From Burkholderia sp. OK233 (GTDB taxonomy: Bacteria > Pseudomonadota > Gammaproteobacteria > Burkholderiales > Burkholderiaceae): DNA of 64,000 nucleotides. Under the pieces are notes generated by a model, which had not been told where the DNA came from, made no database searches, and saw nothing but the letters and a program-made list of their open reading frames with translations. The stretch lies in NCBI RefSeq assembly GCF_900230185.1, contig NZ_OCSR01000001.1, positions 2,108,001-2,172,000 on the forward strand, given 5' to 3'. Made by a program: the position numbers and the translations under genes. Shown piece after piece: positions 57,069 to 64,000 of the stretch; positions within the stretch are counted from its first letter, which is position 1, and each line of letters opens with the position of its first letter.

Positions 57069-57383
57069 TTACTTGGCCTCCGCTTCAAAGTTGATTTCCT
57101 GGCCGGGCTTCAGGCAGACGTACGCCTTCTTCACGTCCTTGCGCTTGCCCATGAAGCGGCCAAAGCGCTTGGCTTTGCCCTTCGAGACCAGCACGTTGAC
57201 GGAATTGACTTCCACCTTGAACAGCAGCTCGACTGCAGCTTTCACTTCCTGCTTCGTGGCATCGGGCGCGACTTCGAACACAACTTGCTCGTTCTTGTCG
57301 GCCACCAGCGTCGCCTTTTCGGAGATCACCGGCGCGAGCAGGACCTGCATCAAACGATGATCGTTCTTGCGAATCTCGCTCAT
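57069..57383 (-). CDS. rplW: 50S ribosomal protein L23
   Basis: A 104-residue protein, [22 protein letters not shown], docking site for trigger factor and SRP at the tunnel exit. It overlaps rplD by 4 bp. Confidence 0.96.
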   Translation of the reverse strand: MSEIRKNDHRLMQVLLAPVISEKATLVADKNEQVVFEVAPDATKQEVKAAVELLFKVEVNSVNVLVSKGKAKRFGRFMGKRKDVKKAYVCLKPGQEINFEAEAK

Positions 57384-58000
57384 GACAGCAACTCCTCGAT
57401 CTGGGCGACCGCAGCCTTCGTGATCAGGATCTTCTTGAAGTAGATCAGCGACAGCGGGTCGGCGTAACGCGGCTCGACAACTGCCACGTGGGCGAGGTTG
57501 CGTGACGCGAGGTACAGGTTTTCGTCAACCGTGTCGGTAATCACCAGCACGGAGTCGAGACCCATCGCCTTGAATTTTTCGGCCAGCAGCTTCGTCTTCG
57601 GCGCTTCGAGCGTCAGCTCGTCGACCACCGAGATGCGGCCTTCGCGGGCCAGCTGCGAGAAGATCGAGCAGAGACCTGCACGATGCATCTTCTTGTTGAC
57701 CTTGTGCGAAAAGTTTTCTTCCGGCGAATTCGGGAAGATCCGGCCACCGCCGCGCCACAACGGGCTCGACGACATACCGGCACGGGCGCGGCCCGTACCC
57801 TTCTGGCGCCACGGCTTCTTGGTCGTGTGCTTGACTTGCTCACGGTCCTTCTGCGCGCGGTTACCGCTACGGGCATTCGCTTGATACGCCACCACAACCT
57901 GGTGAATCAGGGCTTCGTTGTAATCGCGGCCGAACACTACGTCCGACGCGCTAACGCCTGCACCTTCCTGACCATTGGCATTCAGGAGCTTAAGTTCCAT
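57380..58000 (-). CDS. rplD: 50S ribosomal protein L4
   Basis: A 206-residue protein with the extended loop [20 protein letters not shown] reaching the exit tunnel. In E. coli it autoregulates the S10 operon by transcription attenuation and translation control in the leader. It overlaps rplC as TAATG. Confidence 0.97.
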   Translation of the reverse strand: MELKLLNANGQEGAGVSASDVVFGRDYNEALIHQVVVAYQANARSGNRAQKDREQVKHTTKKPWRQKGTGRARAGMSSSPLWRGGGRIFPNSPEENFSHKVNKKMHRAGLCSIFSQLAREGRISVVDELTLEAPKTKLLAEKFKAMGLDSVLVITDTVDENLYLASRNLAHVAVVEPRYADPLSLIYFKKILITKAAVAQIEELLS

Positions 58001-58659
58001 TATTTCGCTCCTTTCACGGCACGCGTCTTCACGGCCGGCGTAACGAATACCTTGCCACCCTTCGCACCCGGAACGGCGCCCTTGACCAGCAACAGCTTGC
58101 GGTCAGCGTCGATACGAGCGATTTCGAGGTTTTGCACGGTTACCGTATCGTCACCCATGTGACCGGTCATGCGCTTACCCGGGAAAACACGACCCGGATC
58201 CTGCGCCATACCGATCGAACCCGGCACGTTGTGCGAGCGCGAGTTACCGTGCGATGCACGGCCGGATGCGAAGTTGTAACGCTTGATGGTACCGGCGTAG
58301 CCCTTACCGATCGACACGCCTTGCACGTCGACCTTCTGGCCTACTTCGAACAGGTCGGGACCGACCACGGTGCCGTTCGACAACTCGGCAGCCTTGGCAG
58401 CATCGATCTGGAATTCTTTGAGGATTTCACCGGCTTGAACACCGGCTTTGGCGAGATGACCGGCCAACGGCTTCGTCACACGCGATGCACGGCGCGTACC
58501 GAATGCAACCTGCACGGCTGTGTAGCCGTCGGTTTCAACAGTCTTGATCTGCGTCACGCGGTTGTCGGACACGTCCAGCACGGTAACGGGAATCGAATCC
58601 CCTTCTGCCGTGAAGATACGGGTCATGCCAACCTTGCGACCTACGAGTCCAAGGCTCAT
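58000..58659 (-). CDS. rplC: 50S ribosomal protein L3
   Basis: A 219-residue protein, [20 protein letters not shown], with [11 protein letters not shown]-like core (here [19 protein letters not shown]) that interacts with 23S rRNA. ATG at 58659 has GGAG upstream; an upstream in-frame start at 58671 is not favoured. It is separated from rpsJ by 201 bp and has its own promoter. Confidence 0.97.
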   Translation of the reverse strand: MSLGLVGRKVGMTRIFTAEGDSIPVTVLDVSDNRVTQIKTVETDGYTAVQVAFGTRRASRVTKPLAGHLAKAGVQAGEILKEFQIDAAKAAELSNGTVVGPDLFEVGQKVDVQGVSIGKGYAGTIKRYNFASGRASHGNSRSHNVPGSIGMAQDPGRVFPGKRMTGHMGDDTVTVQNLEIARIDADRKLLLVKGAVPGAKGGKVFVTPAVKTRAVKGAK

Positions 58660-58781
58660 CGTTTTCTCCATTCCCGACTGCGATTGGTCGGGGCTAATTT
58701 ACAAAATGCCGGTGCCGTTTCGGGCATGAATTCATGCTGCAGCACACCGACTTTTTTGCGCAAATGCGCGAAAAGCCTTGC

Positions 58782-58810
58782 ATTATAGCGAGGCCTTTCG
58801 TTTTCCGCAA
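58782..58810 (-). promoter_or_regulatory. Promoter between rpsJ and rplC
   Basis: Minus strand: TTGCGG, 17-base spacer, TATAAT (perfect -10). It gives a leader of about 115 bases before rplC. Confidence 0.6.
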
Positions 58811-58860
58811 GCAATCAATGACTTAGCGCTGCCCGGCACGCCAGGCAACCTCTGGAAGCC

Positions 58861-59172
58861 TTATTGCAGCTTGATTTCCACGTCCACGCCAGCCGGCAAG
58901 TCCAGCTTCATCAGTGCGTCAACGGTCTTGTCCGTCGGATCGACGATGTCCATCAGACGTTGGTGCGTACGGATTTCGAGCTGATCGCGCGACGTCTTGT
59001 TGACGTGCGGTGAACGCAGGATGTCGAAACGTTGAATGCGGGTCGGCAGGGGCACCGGACCACGAACGATTGCGCCAGTCCGCTTTGCCGTGTCGACGAT
59101 TTCAGCTGCCGATTGATCGATCAGGCGATAGTCGAAAGCCTTCAGGCGAATGCGGATTTTCTGGTTCTGCAT
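58861..59172 (-). CDS. rpsJ: 30S ribosomal protein S10 / NusE
   Basis: A 103-residue protein, [20 protein letters not shown], with the [21 protein letters not shown] loop. S10 also acts as NusE in transcription antitermination with NusB. ATG at 59172 with AAGGAA. It lies with tuf and is separated from rplC by a promoter. Confidence 0.97.
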   Translation of the reverse strand: MQNQKIRIRLKAFDYRLIDQSAAEIVDTAKRTGAIVRGPVPLPTRIQRFDILRSPHVNKTSRDQLEIRTHQRLMDIVDPTDKTVDALMKLDLPAGVDVEIKLQ

Positions 59173-59229
59173 GACAATTCCTTGGAAAGAGCGAGGCGGT
59201 ATTGCGCCGCCAGATAGTAAAAGAACGTA

Positions 59230-59264
59230 GAGCCGGGCACCCGCTGTGGGCCGGCGCCCGGCTC
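59230..59264 (-). other. GC-rich hairpin between tuf and rpsJ
   Basis: GAGCCGGGC and GCCCGGCTC form a perfect 9-bp stem around a 17-base loop. On the minus strand TACGTTCTTTTACT follows, a weak U-rich tail. Partial terminator or processing site. Confidence 0.5.
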
Positions 59265-59298
59265 CGGGCACCACCTACTGCAACTTCAACCCTCGATT

Positions 59299-60489
59299 TT
59301 ACTCGAGAATCTTGGCAACCACACCTGCGCCGACCGTACGGCCGCCTTCGCGGATTGCGAAACGCAGACCTTCTTCCATCGCGATCGGGTTGATCAGCTT
59401 CACCGTGATCGACACGTTGTCGCCCGGCATGACCATTTCCTTGTCCTTCGGCAACTCGATCGAGCCCGTCACATCCGTCGTACGGAAGTAGAACTGCGGA
59501 CGATAGTTGTTGAAGAACGGCGTGTGGCGGCCGCCTTCGTCCTTGCTCAGCACGTACACTTCAGCCGTGAAGTGCGTGTGCGGGTTGATCGAACCCGGCT
59601 TCGCCAGAACCTGGCCACGCTCCACGTCTTCACGCTTCGTGCCGCGCAGCAGGATACCCACGTTGTCGCCTGCCTGACCCTGGTCGAGCAGCTTGCGGAA
59701 CATTTCCACGCCCGTGCACGTCGTCTTCACCGTCGGCTTGATACCGACGATTTCGATTTCTTCACCGACCTTCACCACGCCGCGCTCAACGCGACCCGTC
59801 ACCACCGTGCCACGACCCGAGATCGAGAACACGTCTTCCACCGGCATCAGGAACGCACCGTCAACTGCGCGCTCCGGCGTCGGGATGTACGTGTCCAGCG
59901 CGTCGGCCAGGTTCATGATCGCCACTTCGCCCAGCTCGCCCGTGTCGCCTTCCAGCGCCAGCTTGGCCGAACCCTTGATGATCGGCGTGTCGTCGCCCGG
60001 GAAGTCGTACTTCGACAGAAGTTCGCGAACTTCCATCTCGACCAGTTCCAGCAGCTCAGCGTCGTCCACCATGTCGCACTTGTTCAGGAACACGATGATG
60101 TACGGAACGCCAACCTGACGCGCCAGCAGGATGTGCTCACGCGTTTGCGGCATCGGGCCGTCTGCAGCCGAGCACACCAGGATCGCGCCGTCCATCTGCG
60201 CTGCGCCCGTGATCATGTTCTTCACATAGTCAGCGTGGCCCGGGCAGTCGACGTGTGCGTAGTGGCGGTTAGCCGTTTCGTACTCGACGTGTGCCGTGTT
60301 GATCGTGATACCACGTGCCTTTTCTTCCGGCGCCGCGTCGATCTGGTCATACGCCTTCGCTTCGCCGCCAAACTTCTTGGTCAGCACCGTCGTGATCGCT
60401 GCCGTCAGCGTGGTCTTGCCGTGGTCAACGTGACCGATCGTGCCGACGTTCACGTGCGGCTTGGTCCGTTCGAATTTACCTTTAGCCAT
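59299..60489 (-). CDS. tuf: Elongation factor Tu
   Basis: A 396-residue GTPase delivering aminoacyl-tRNA. G1 [11 protein letters not shown]3 [13 protein letters not shown]4 NKCDMVD, and domains 2 and 3 intact. Betaproteobacteria usually have a second tuf copy elsewhere; none is in this window. Confidence 0.98.
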   Translation of the reverse strand: MAKGKFERTKPHVNVGTIGHVDHGKTTLTAAITTVLTKKFGGEAKAYDQIDAAPEEKARGITINTAHVEYETANRHYAHVDCPGHADYVKNMITGAAQMDGAILVCSAADGPMPQTREHILLARQVGVPYIIVFLNKCDMVDDAELLELVEMEVRELLSKYDFPGDDTPIIKGSAKLALEGDTGELGEVAIMNLADALDTYIPTPERAVDGAFLMPVEDVFSISGRGTVVTGRVERGVVKVGEEIEIVGIKPTVKTTCTGVEMFRKLLDQGQAGDNVGILLRGTKREDVERGQVLAKPGSINPHTHFTAEVYVLSKDEGGRHTPFFNNYRPQFYFRTTDVTGSIELPKDKEMVMPGDNVSITVKLINPIAMEEGLRFAIREGGRTVGAGVVAKILE

Positions 60490-60536
60490 GTTTCTCTTCT
60501 TTCAAAAAGTTAATCGTTGAATGACTTGCCGCGCGC

Positions 60537-62639
60537 TTACTTCGACTTCGCGTTGATGATCGCTTCAGACACGTTGCGCGGTGCTTCGGAGTAGTGCTTG
60601 AACTCCATCGTGTACGTTGCACGACCCTGGCTCAGCGAACGCAGCGACGTCGAGTAGCCGAACATTTCCGACAGCGGGACTTCGGCGCGAACGATCTTGC
60701 CGCCGCCAATCATGTCTTCCATGCCCTGAACAATACCGCGACGGCCCGACAGGTCGCCCATCACGTTGCCCATGTAGTCTTCCGGCGTTTCGACTTCGAC
60801 AGCCATCATCGGTTCGAGAATGACCGGCTGCGCCTTGCGCATTGCTTCCTTGAACGCCATCGAACCGGCCATGCGGAACGCATTTTCGTTCGAGTCAACG
60901 TCGTGGTACGAACCAAACGTCAGGTGAACCTTCACGTCAACGACCGGGAAGCCTGCCAGCACGCCAGCCTTCAGCGTTTCCTGGATACCCTTGTCGACTG
61001 CCGGAATGTACTCACGCGGAATCACACCGCCCTTGATTTCGTCCAGGAACTCGTAGCCCTTGCCTTGCTCATTCGGCTCGAGCGTGATGACTGCGTGACC
61101 GTACTGGCCGCGACCACCCGACTGCTTGACGAACTTACCGTCAACGTCTTCCGCCTTGCCGCGGATCGTTTCACGATACGCCACTTGCGGCTTGCCGACG
61201 GTTGCTTCGACGCCGAATTCACGCTTCATCCGGTCGACCAGAATTTCCAGGTGGAGCTCGCCCATACCCGAAATAATGGTTTGACCCGATTCTTCGTCCG
61301 TTTGAACGCGGAACGACGGATCTTCCTGAGCCAGACGGTTCAGGGCCAGACCCATCTTTTCCTGGTCCGGCTTCGTCTTCGGCTCAACAGCCTGCGAAAT
61401 CACCGGTTCCGGGAAAATCATGCGTTCGAGCACGATCGGGTGCAGCGGATCGCACAGCGTGTCGCCCGTGGTCGCGTCTTTCAGGCCAACGGCAGCAGCG
61501 ATGTCGCCTGCATGCACTTCCTTGATTTCTTCACGCTGGTTTGCATGCATCAGCAGAATACGACCAAGACGTTCCTTCTTGTCCTTGGTCGCGTTCAGCA
61601 GCGTGTCGCCCGACTTCGTCGTACCCGAGTAGACACGGAAGAAGATCAACTGGCCGACAAACGGGTCGGTCATGATCTTGAACGCGAGAGACGAGAACTT
61701 CTCGTCGTCAGCTGCGCGACGCTCAGCCTTTTCACCGTTTTCGAGTTCGCCCGTAACCGGCGGAATGTCGATCGGCGACGGCAGGAAGTCGAGCACGGCG
61801 TCCAGCATCCGTTGCACGCCCTTGTTCTTGAACGCGGTACCGCACAGCATCGGCTGGATTTCGCAAGCGATCGTACGGTCGCGCAGACCCTTGACGATTT
61901 CCGCTTCCGTCAATTCGCCTTCTTCGAGGTACTTGTTCATCAGGTCTTCGCTCGATTCAGCCGCAGCTTCGACCATCTTCTCGCGCCACTCGTTGCACGT
62001 ATCGACGAGTTCTGCCGGGATGTCTTCGTACGAGAACTTCGTGCCCTGGGACGCGTCGTCCCAAATGATCGCTTTCATCTTCAGCAGATCGACCACGCCC
62101 GTGAACGTTTCTTCAGCGCCGATAGGCACCACGACCGGAACCGGGTTTGCCTTCAGACGGAGCTTGAGTTGGTCGTAGACCTTGAAGAAGTTCGCGCCGG
62201 TACGGTCCATCTTGTTGATGAACGCGAGACGGGGAACCTTGTACTTGTTAGCTTGACGCCACACGGTTTCCGACTGCGGCTGCACGCCGCCCACTGCGCA
62301 GTACACCATGCATGCACCGTCGAGCACGCGCATCGAGCGCTCAACTTCAATCGTGAAGTCAACGTGGCCCGGGGTGTCGATGATGTTGATGCGATGCTCA
62401 GCGCGGTCGCCTGCCATGCCTTTCCAGAAGGCCGTGGTAGCAGCGGACGTGATCGTGATGCCGCGTTCCTGCTCCTGCTCCATCCAGTCCATGGTGGCAG
62501 CGCCGTCGTGAACTTCACCAATCTTGTGGTTCACGCCGGTATAGAACAGGATGCGCTCGGTCGTCGTCGTTTTGCCGGCGTCGATGTGAGCGCTAATACC
62601 GATGTTGCGGTAGCGCTCGATAGGTGTCTTGCGAGCCAC
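60537..62639 (-). CDS. fusA: Elongation factor G
   Basis: A 700-residue translocase GTPase. G1 [11 protein letters not shown]3 [10 protein letters not shown]4 [10 protein letters not shown], with the five-domain layout through the C-terminal EFG_IV and V ([30 protein letters not shown]). Start codon is GTG with GAGG six bases upstream. It follows rpsG by 134 bp and precedes tuf by 47 bp. Confidence 0.98.
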   Translation of the reverse strand: MARKTPIERYRNIGISAHIDAGKTTTTERILFYTGVNHKIGEVHDGAATMDWMEQEQERGITITSAATTAFWKGMAGDRAEHRINIIDTPGHVDFTIEVERSMRVLDGACMVYCAVGGVQPQSETVWRQANKYKVPRLAFINKMDRTGANFFKVYDQLKLRLKANPVPVVVPIGAEETFTGVVDLLKMKAIIWDDASQGTKFSYEDIPAELVDTCNEWREKMVEAAAESSEDLMNKYLEEGELTEAEIVKGLRDRTIACEIQPMLCGTAFKNKGVQRMLDAVLDFLPSPIDIPPVTGELENGEKAERRAADDEKFSSLAFKIMTDPFVGQLIFFRVYSGTTKSGDTLLNATKDKKERLGRILLMHANQREEIKEVHAGDIAAAVGLKDATTGDTLCDPLHPIVLERMIFPEPVISQAVEPKTKPDQEKMGLALNRLAQEDPSFRVQTDEESGQTIISGMGELHLEILVDRMKREFGVEATVGKPQVAYRETIRGKAEDVDGKFVKQSGGRGQYGHAVITLEPNEQGKGYEFLDEIKGGVIPREYIPAVDKGIQETLKAGVLAGFPVVDVKVHLTFGSYHDVDSNENAFRMAGSMAFKEAMRKAQPVILEPMMAVEVETPEDYMGNVMGDLSGRRGIVQGMEDMIGGGKIVRAEVPLSEMFGYSTSLRSLSQGRATYTMEFKHYSEAPRNVSEAIINAKSK

Positions 62640-62698
62640 TTTAATCCTCTATTGGGATGACGCGATGCGAGAAAATACCCATCGCGCTGTAACACAAA

Positions 62699-62730
62699 CG
62701 GGCGAGGCGCTTTGTAAGCGCACCCGCCCG
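62699..62730 (-). other. Hairpin between rpsG and fusA
   Basis: CGGGCGAGGCGCTT and AAGCGCACCCGCCCG pair except for a small internal mismatch. Minus-strand RNA then reads UUUGUGUUACAG. A shorter CGCGATG/CATCGCG stem follows at about 62661-62686. Candidate attenuation or processing site in the str operon. Confidence 0.5.
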
Positions 62731-62773
62731 GAATTTCTTTCCGCTTTTTCTGCTAAACCCGAATTCGGGAAGC

Positions 62774-63244
62774 TTAGAAACGGAAGTGCGAGAACGCCTT
62801 GTTGGCTTCTGCCATCCGGTGAACTTCGTCGCGCTTCTTCATCGCGCCGCCACGGCCTTCGGCCGCTTCGGAGAGTTCACCTGCCAGACGCAGGGCCATC
62901 GACTTCTCGCTGCGCTTCTTCGCGGCTTCACGCAACCAACGCATCGCCAATGCCATACGACGCGACGGACGCACTTCGACCGGAACCTGATAGTTCGCAC
63001 CACCAACGCGGCGGCTCTTAACTTCGACCACCGGCTTGACGTTGTTGAGCGCTACCGTGAACACTTCCAGCGGGTCCTTGCCACCCTTGGTCTGGATCTG
63101 TTCGAAAGCGCCGTACACGATACGCTCAGCAACCGACTTCTTGCCGGAGAGCATCAGCACGTTCATGAACTTAGCTACATCTACGTTACCGAACTTCGGA
63201 TCCGGCAACACTTCCCGCTTGGGGACTTCGCGACGACGCGGCAT
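62774..63244 (-). CDS. rpsG: 30S ribosomal protein S7
   Basis: A 156-residue protein, [20 protein letters not shown], the head-assembly primary binder. In E. coli S7 represses the str operon at the rpsL-rpsG junction, here a 181-bp gap. Confidence 0.97.
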   Translation of the reverse strand: MPRRREVPKREVLPDPKFGNVDVAKFMNVLMLSGKKSVAERIVYGAFEQIQTKGGKDPLEVFTVALNNVKPVVEVKSRRVGGANYQVPVEVRPSRRMALAMRWLREAAKKRSEKSMALRLAGELSEAAEGRGGAMKKRDEVHRMAEANKAFSHFRF

Positions 63245-63264
63245 GTTTCTTCCTTTACTTTTTC

Positions 63265-63299
63265 AGTTGGAGCTATTTTTAGCCCCGCGGCCACCAACT
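63265..63299 (-). other. Stem-loop just upstream of rpsG
   Basis: In minus-strand RNA GGGGCUA and UAGCUCC pair around an AAAA loop, flanked by AGUUGG/CCAACU. It lies about 20-55 bases before the rpsG start, where an S7-type control element might be expected; no sequence match to the E. coli site was made. Confidence 0.35.
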
Positions 63300-63425
63300 A
63301 ACCCGATTCATCTCTAACGACTTACCAGCCTGGTCGGGTGACCACTTACTCGACAGCACCGGCGATTCCGGCACCACCGCTATTACCGCCTTTGCAGGCG
63401 ACCTGAAACTACTCTGACCGGCTAA

Positions 63426-63806
63426 TTACTTGCCAGCCTTGGCACGCTTCGCACCGTACTTCGAGCGAGCCTGCTTACGATCCTTGACGCCCTGGGTATC
63501 CAGCGAGCCGCGAACCATGTGGTAACGCACACCCGGCAAGTCCTTAACACGGCCGCCGCGAATCAGCACGACCGAGTGTTCCTGCAGGTTGTGGCCTTCA
63601 CCACCGATGTACGAAATAACTTCGAAGCCGTTCGTCAGACGAACCTTGGCAACCTTACGCAGTGCCGAGTTAGGCTTCTTAGGCGTCGTGGTGTACACAC
63701 GGGTGCACACGCCACGACGCTGGGGGCAGTCCTGCAAAGCCGGGCTCTTGCTCTTCGTCGTTTCCGACGCGCGGCCTTTGCGAACCAGTTGATTGATGGT
63801 TGGCAT
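63426..63806 (-). CDS. rpsL: 30S ribosomal protein S12
   Basis: A 126-residue decoding-centre protein, [20 protein letters not shown], with [18 protein letters not shown] (Lys43, the usual streptomycin-sensitive residue, is present in TPKKPNS). First gene of the str operon. Confidence 0.98.
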   Translation of the reverse strand: MPTINQLVRKGRASETTKSKSPALQDCPQRRGVCTRVYTTTPKKPNSALRKVAKVRLTNGFEVISYIGGEGHNLQEHSVVLIRGGRVKDLPGVRYHMVRGSLDTQGVKDRKQARSKYGAKRAKAGK

Positions 63807-63945
63807 TGTTTATTCCTGAAATTGAACAAAATCGACGCATCTGTTTCCGGGCAAAGCAGAAACGATTGCGCATCGAACTTCCGGACCGAGGTGTCAGCGC
63901 ACGAATTCACTTCGCACACAGGCATTCCAAGAACCGGAACCTAGC

Positions 63946-63975
63946 ATAATATTCCGAAAATGCTAAGCGAGTCAA
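63946..63975 (-). promoter_or_regulatory. Probable str-operon promoter
   Basis: Minus strand: TTGACT (63975-63970), 18-base spacer, TATTAT (63951-63946). Each hexamer matches consensus at 5 of 6. The leader to rpsL would be about 130 bases. Confidence 0.6.
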
Positions 63976-64000
63976 CAGGTTGCGATGGGGTTGCAATGTT

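Noticed and set aside
60594-62660. 688-codon ORF antisense to fusA, and similar long frames antisense to tuf and secY
   Set aside because: Produced by strong codon bias on the coding strand; no recognisable protein.

Overview
The window is a high-GC proteobacterial chromosome segment. Its protein sequences and gene order point to the Burkholderiaceae, most likely Paraburkholderia or Burkholderia chromosome 1. This rests on recognised families and synteny (pilMNOPQ-aroK-aroB-dgt divergent from a class A PBP, cyaY/lptM/lysA, msrPQ, ResB/CcsB next to cytochrome c4 and engB, and the complete str-S10-spc-alpha ribosomal cluster), not on a database search. No rRNA, tRNA, CRISPR array, prophage or insertion sequence was seen.

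Positions 1-9.5 kb are the most accessory part. They hold the end of an SbmA/YddA-type ABC transporter with a coupled short-chain dehydrogenase lacking the usual catalytic Tyr, two small secreted or lipoprotein genes, and an orphan OmpR-type response regulator. A minus-strand operon of small envelope proteins ending in a stand-alone FlgH follows. Next come a second, paralogous OmpR/EnvZ-type pair and a Tat-exported lipoprotein of the DSP-like tyrosine phosphatase family whose P-loop Cys is Ser.

Positions 9.7-31.5 kb are metabolic and envelope genes: an MFS transporter with a D-amino-acid dehydrogenase, glutamate synthase (gltBD), a RAYT-like protein with degraded catalytic motifs, an OmpW-type porin and a DUF883 protein. 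The minus-strand pilM-pilN-pilO/P fusion-pilQ-aroK-aroB-dgt run follows, diverging from the PBP1A gene.

Positions 31.6-44.3 kb carry housekeeping genes: cyaY, lptM-like, lysA, the MsrPQ periplasmic methionine sulfoxide repair system, the CcsB/ResB haem-handling system with cytochrome c4, engB, hemB (Mg-type metal site), dsbD and cutA. Several of these (ccsB/resB, dsbD, cytochrome c4) cooperate in periplasmic thiol and c-haem chemistry.

Positions 44.4-64 kb are the ribosomal superoperon, all on the minus strand: rpsL-rpsG-fusA-tuf-rpsJ, rplC-D-W-B-rpsS-rplV-rpsC-rplP-rpmC-rpsQ, rplN-X-E-rpsN-rpsH-rplF-R-rpsE-rpmD-rplO-secY-infA-rpmJ, and rpsM-K-D-rpoA-rplQ. The long intergenic gaps carry promoters (before rpsL, before rplC, before rplN) and strong hairpins. 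Two of the hairpins are related 14-5-14 inverted repeats.
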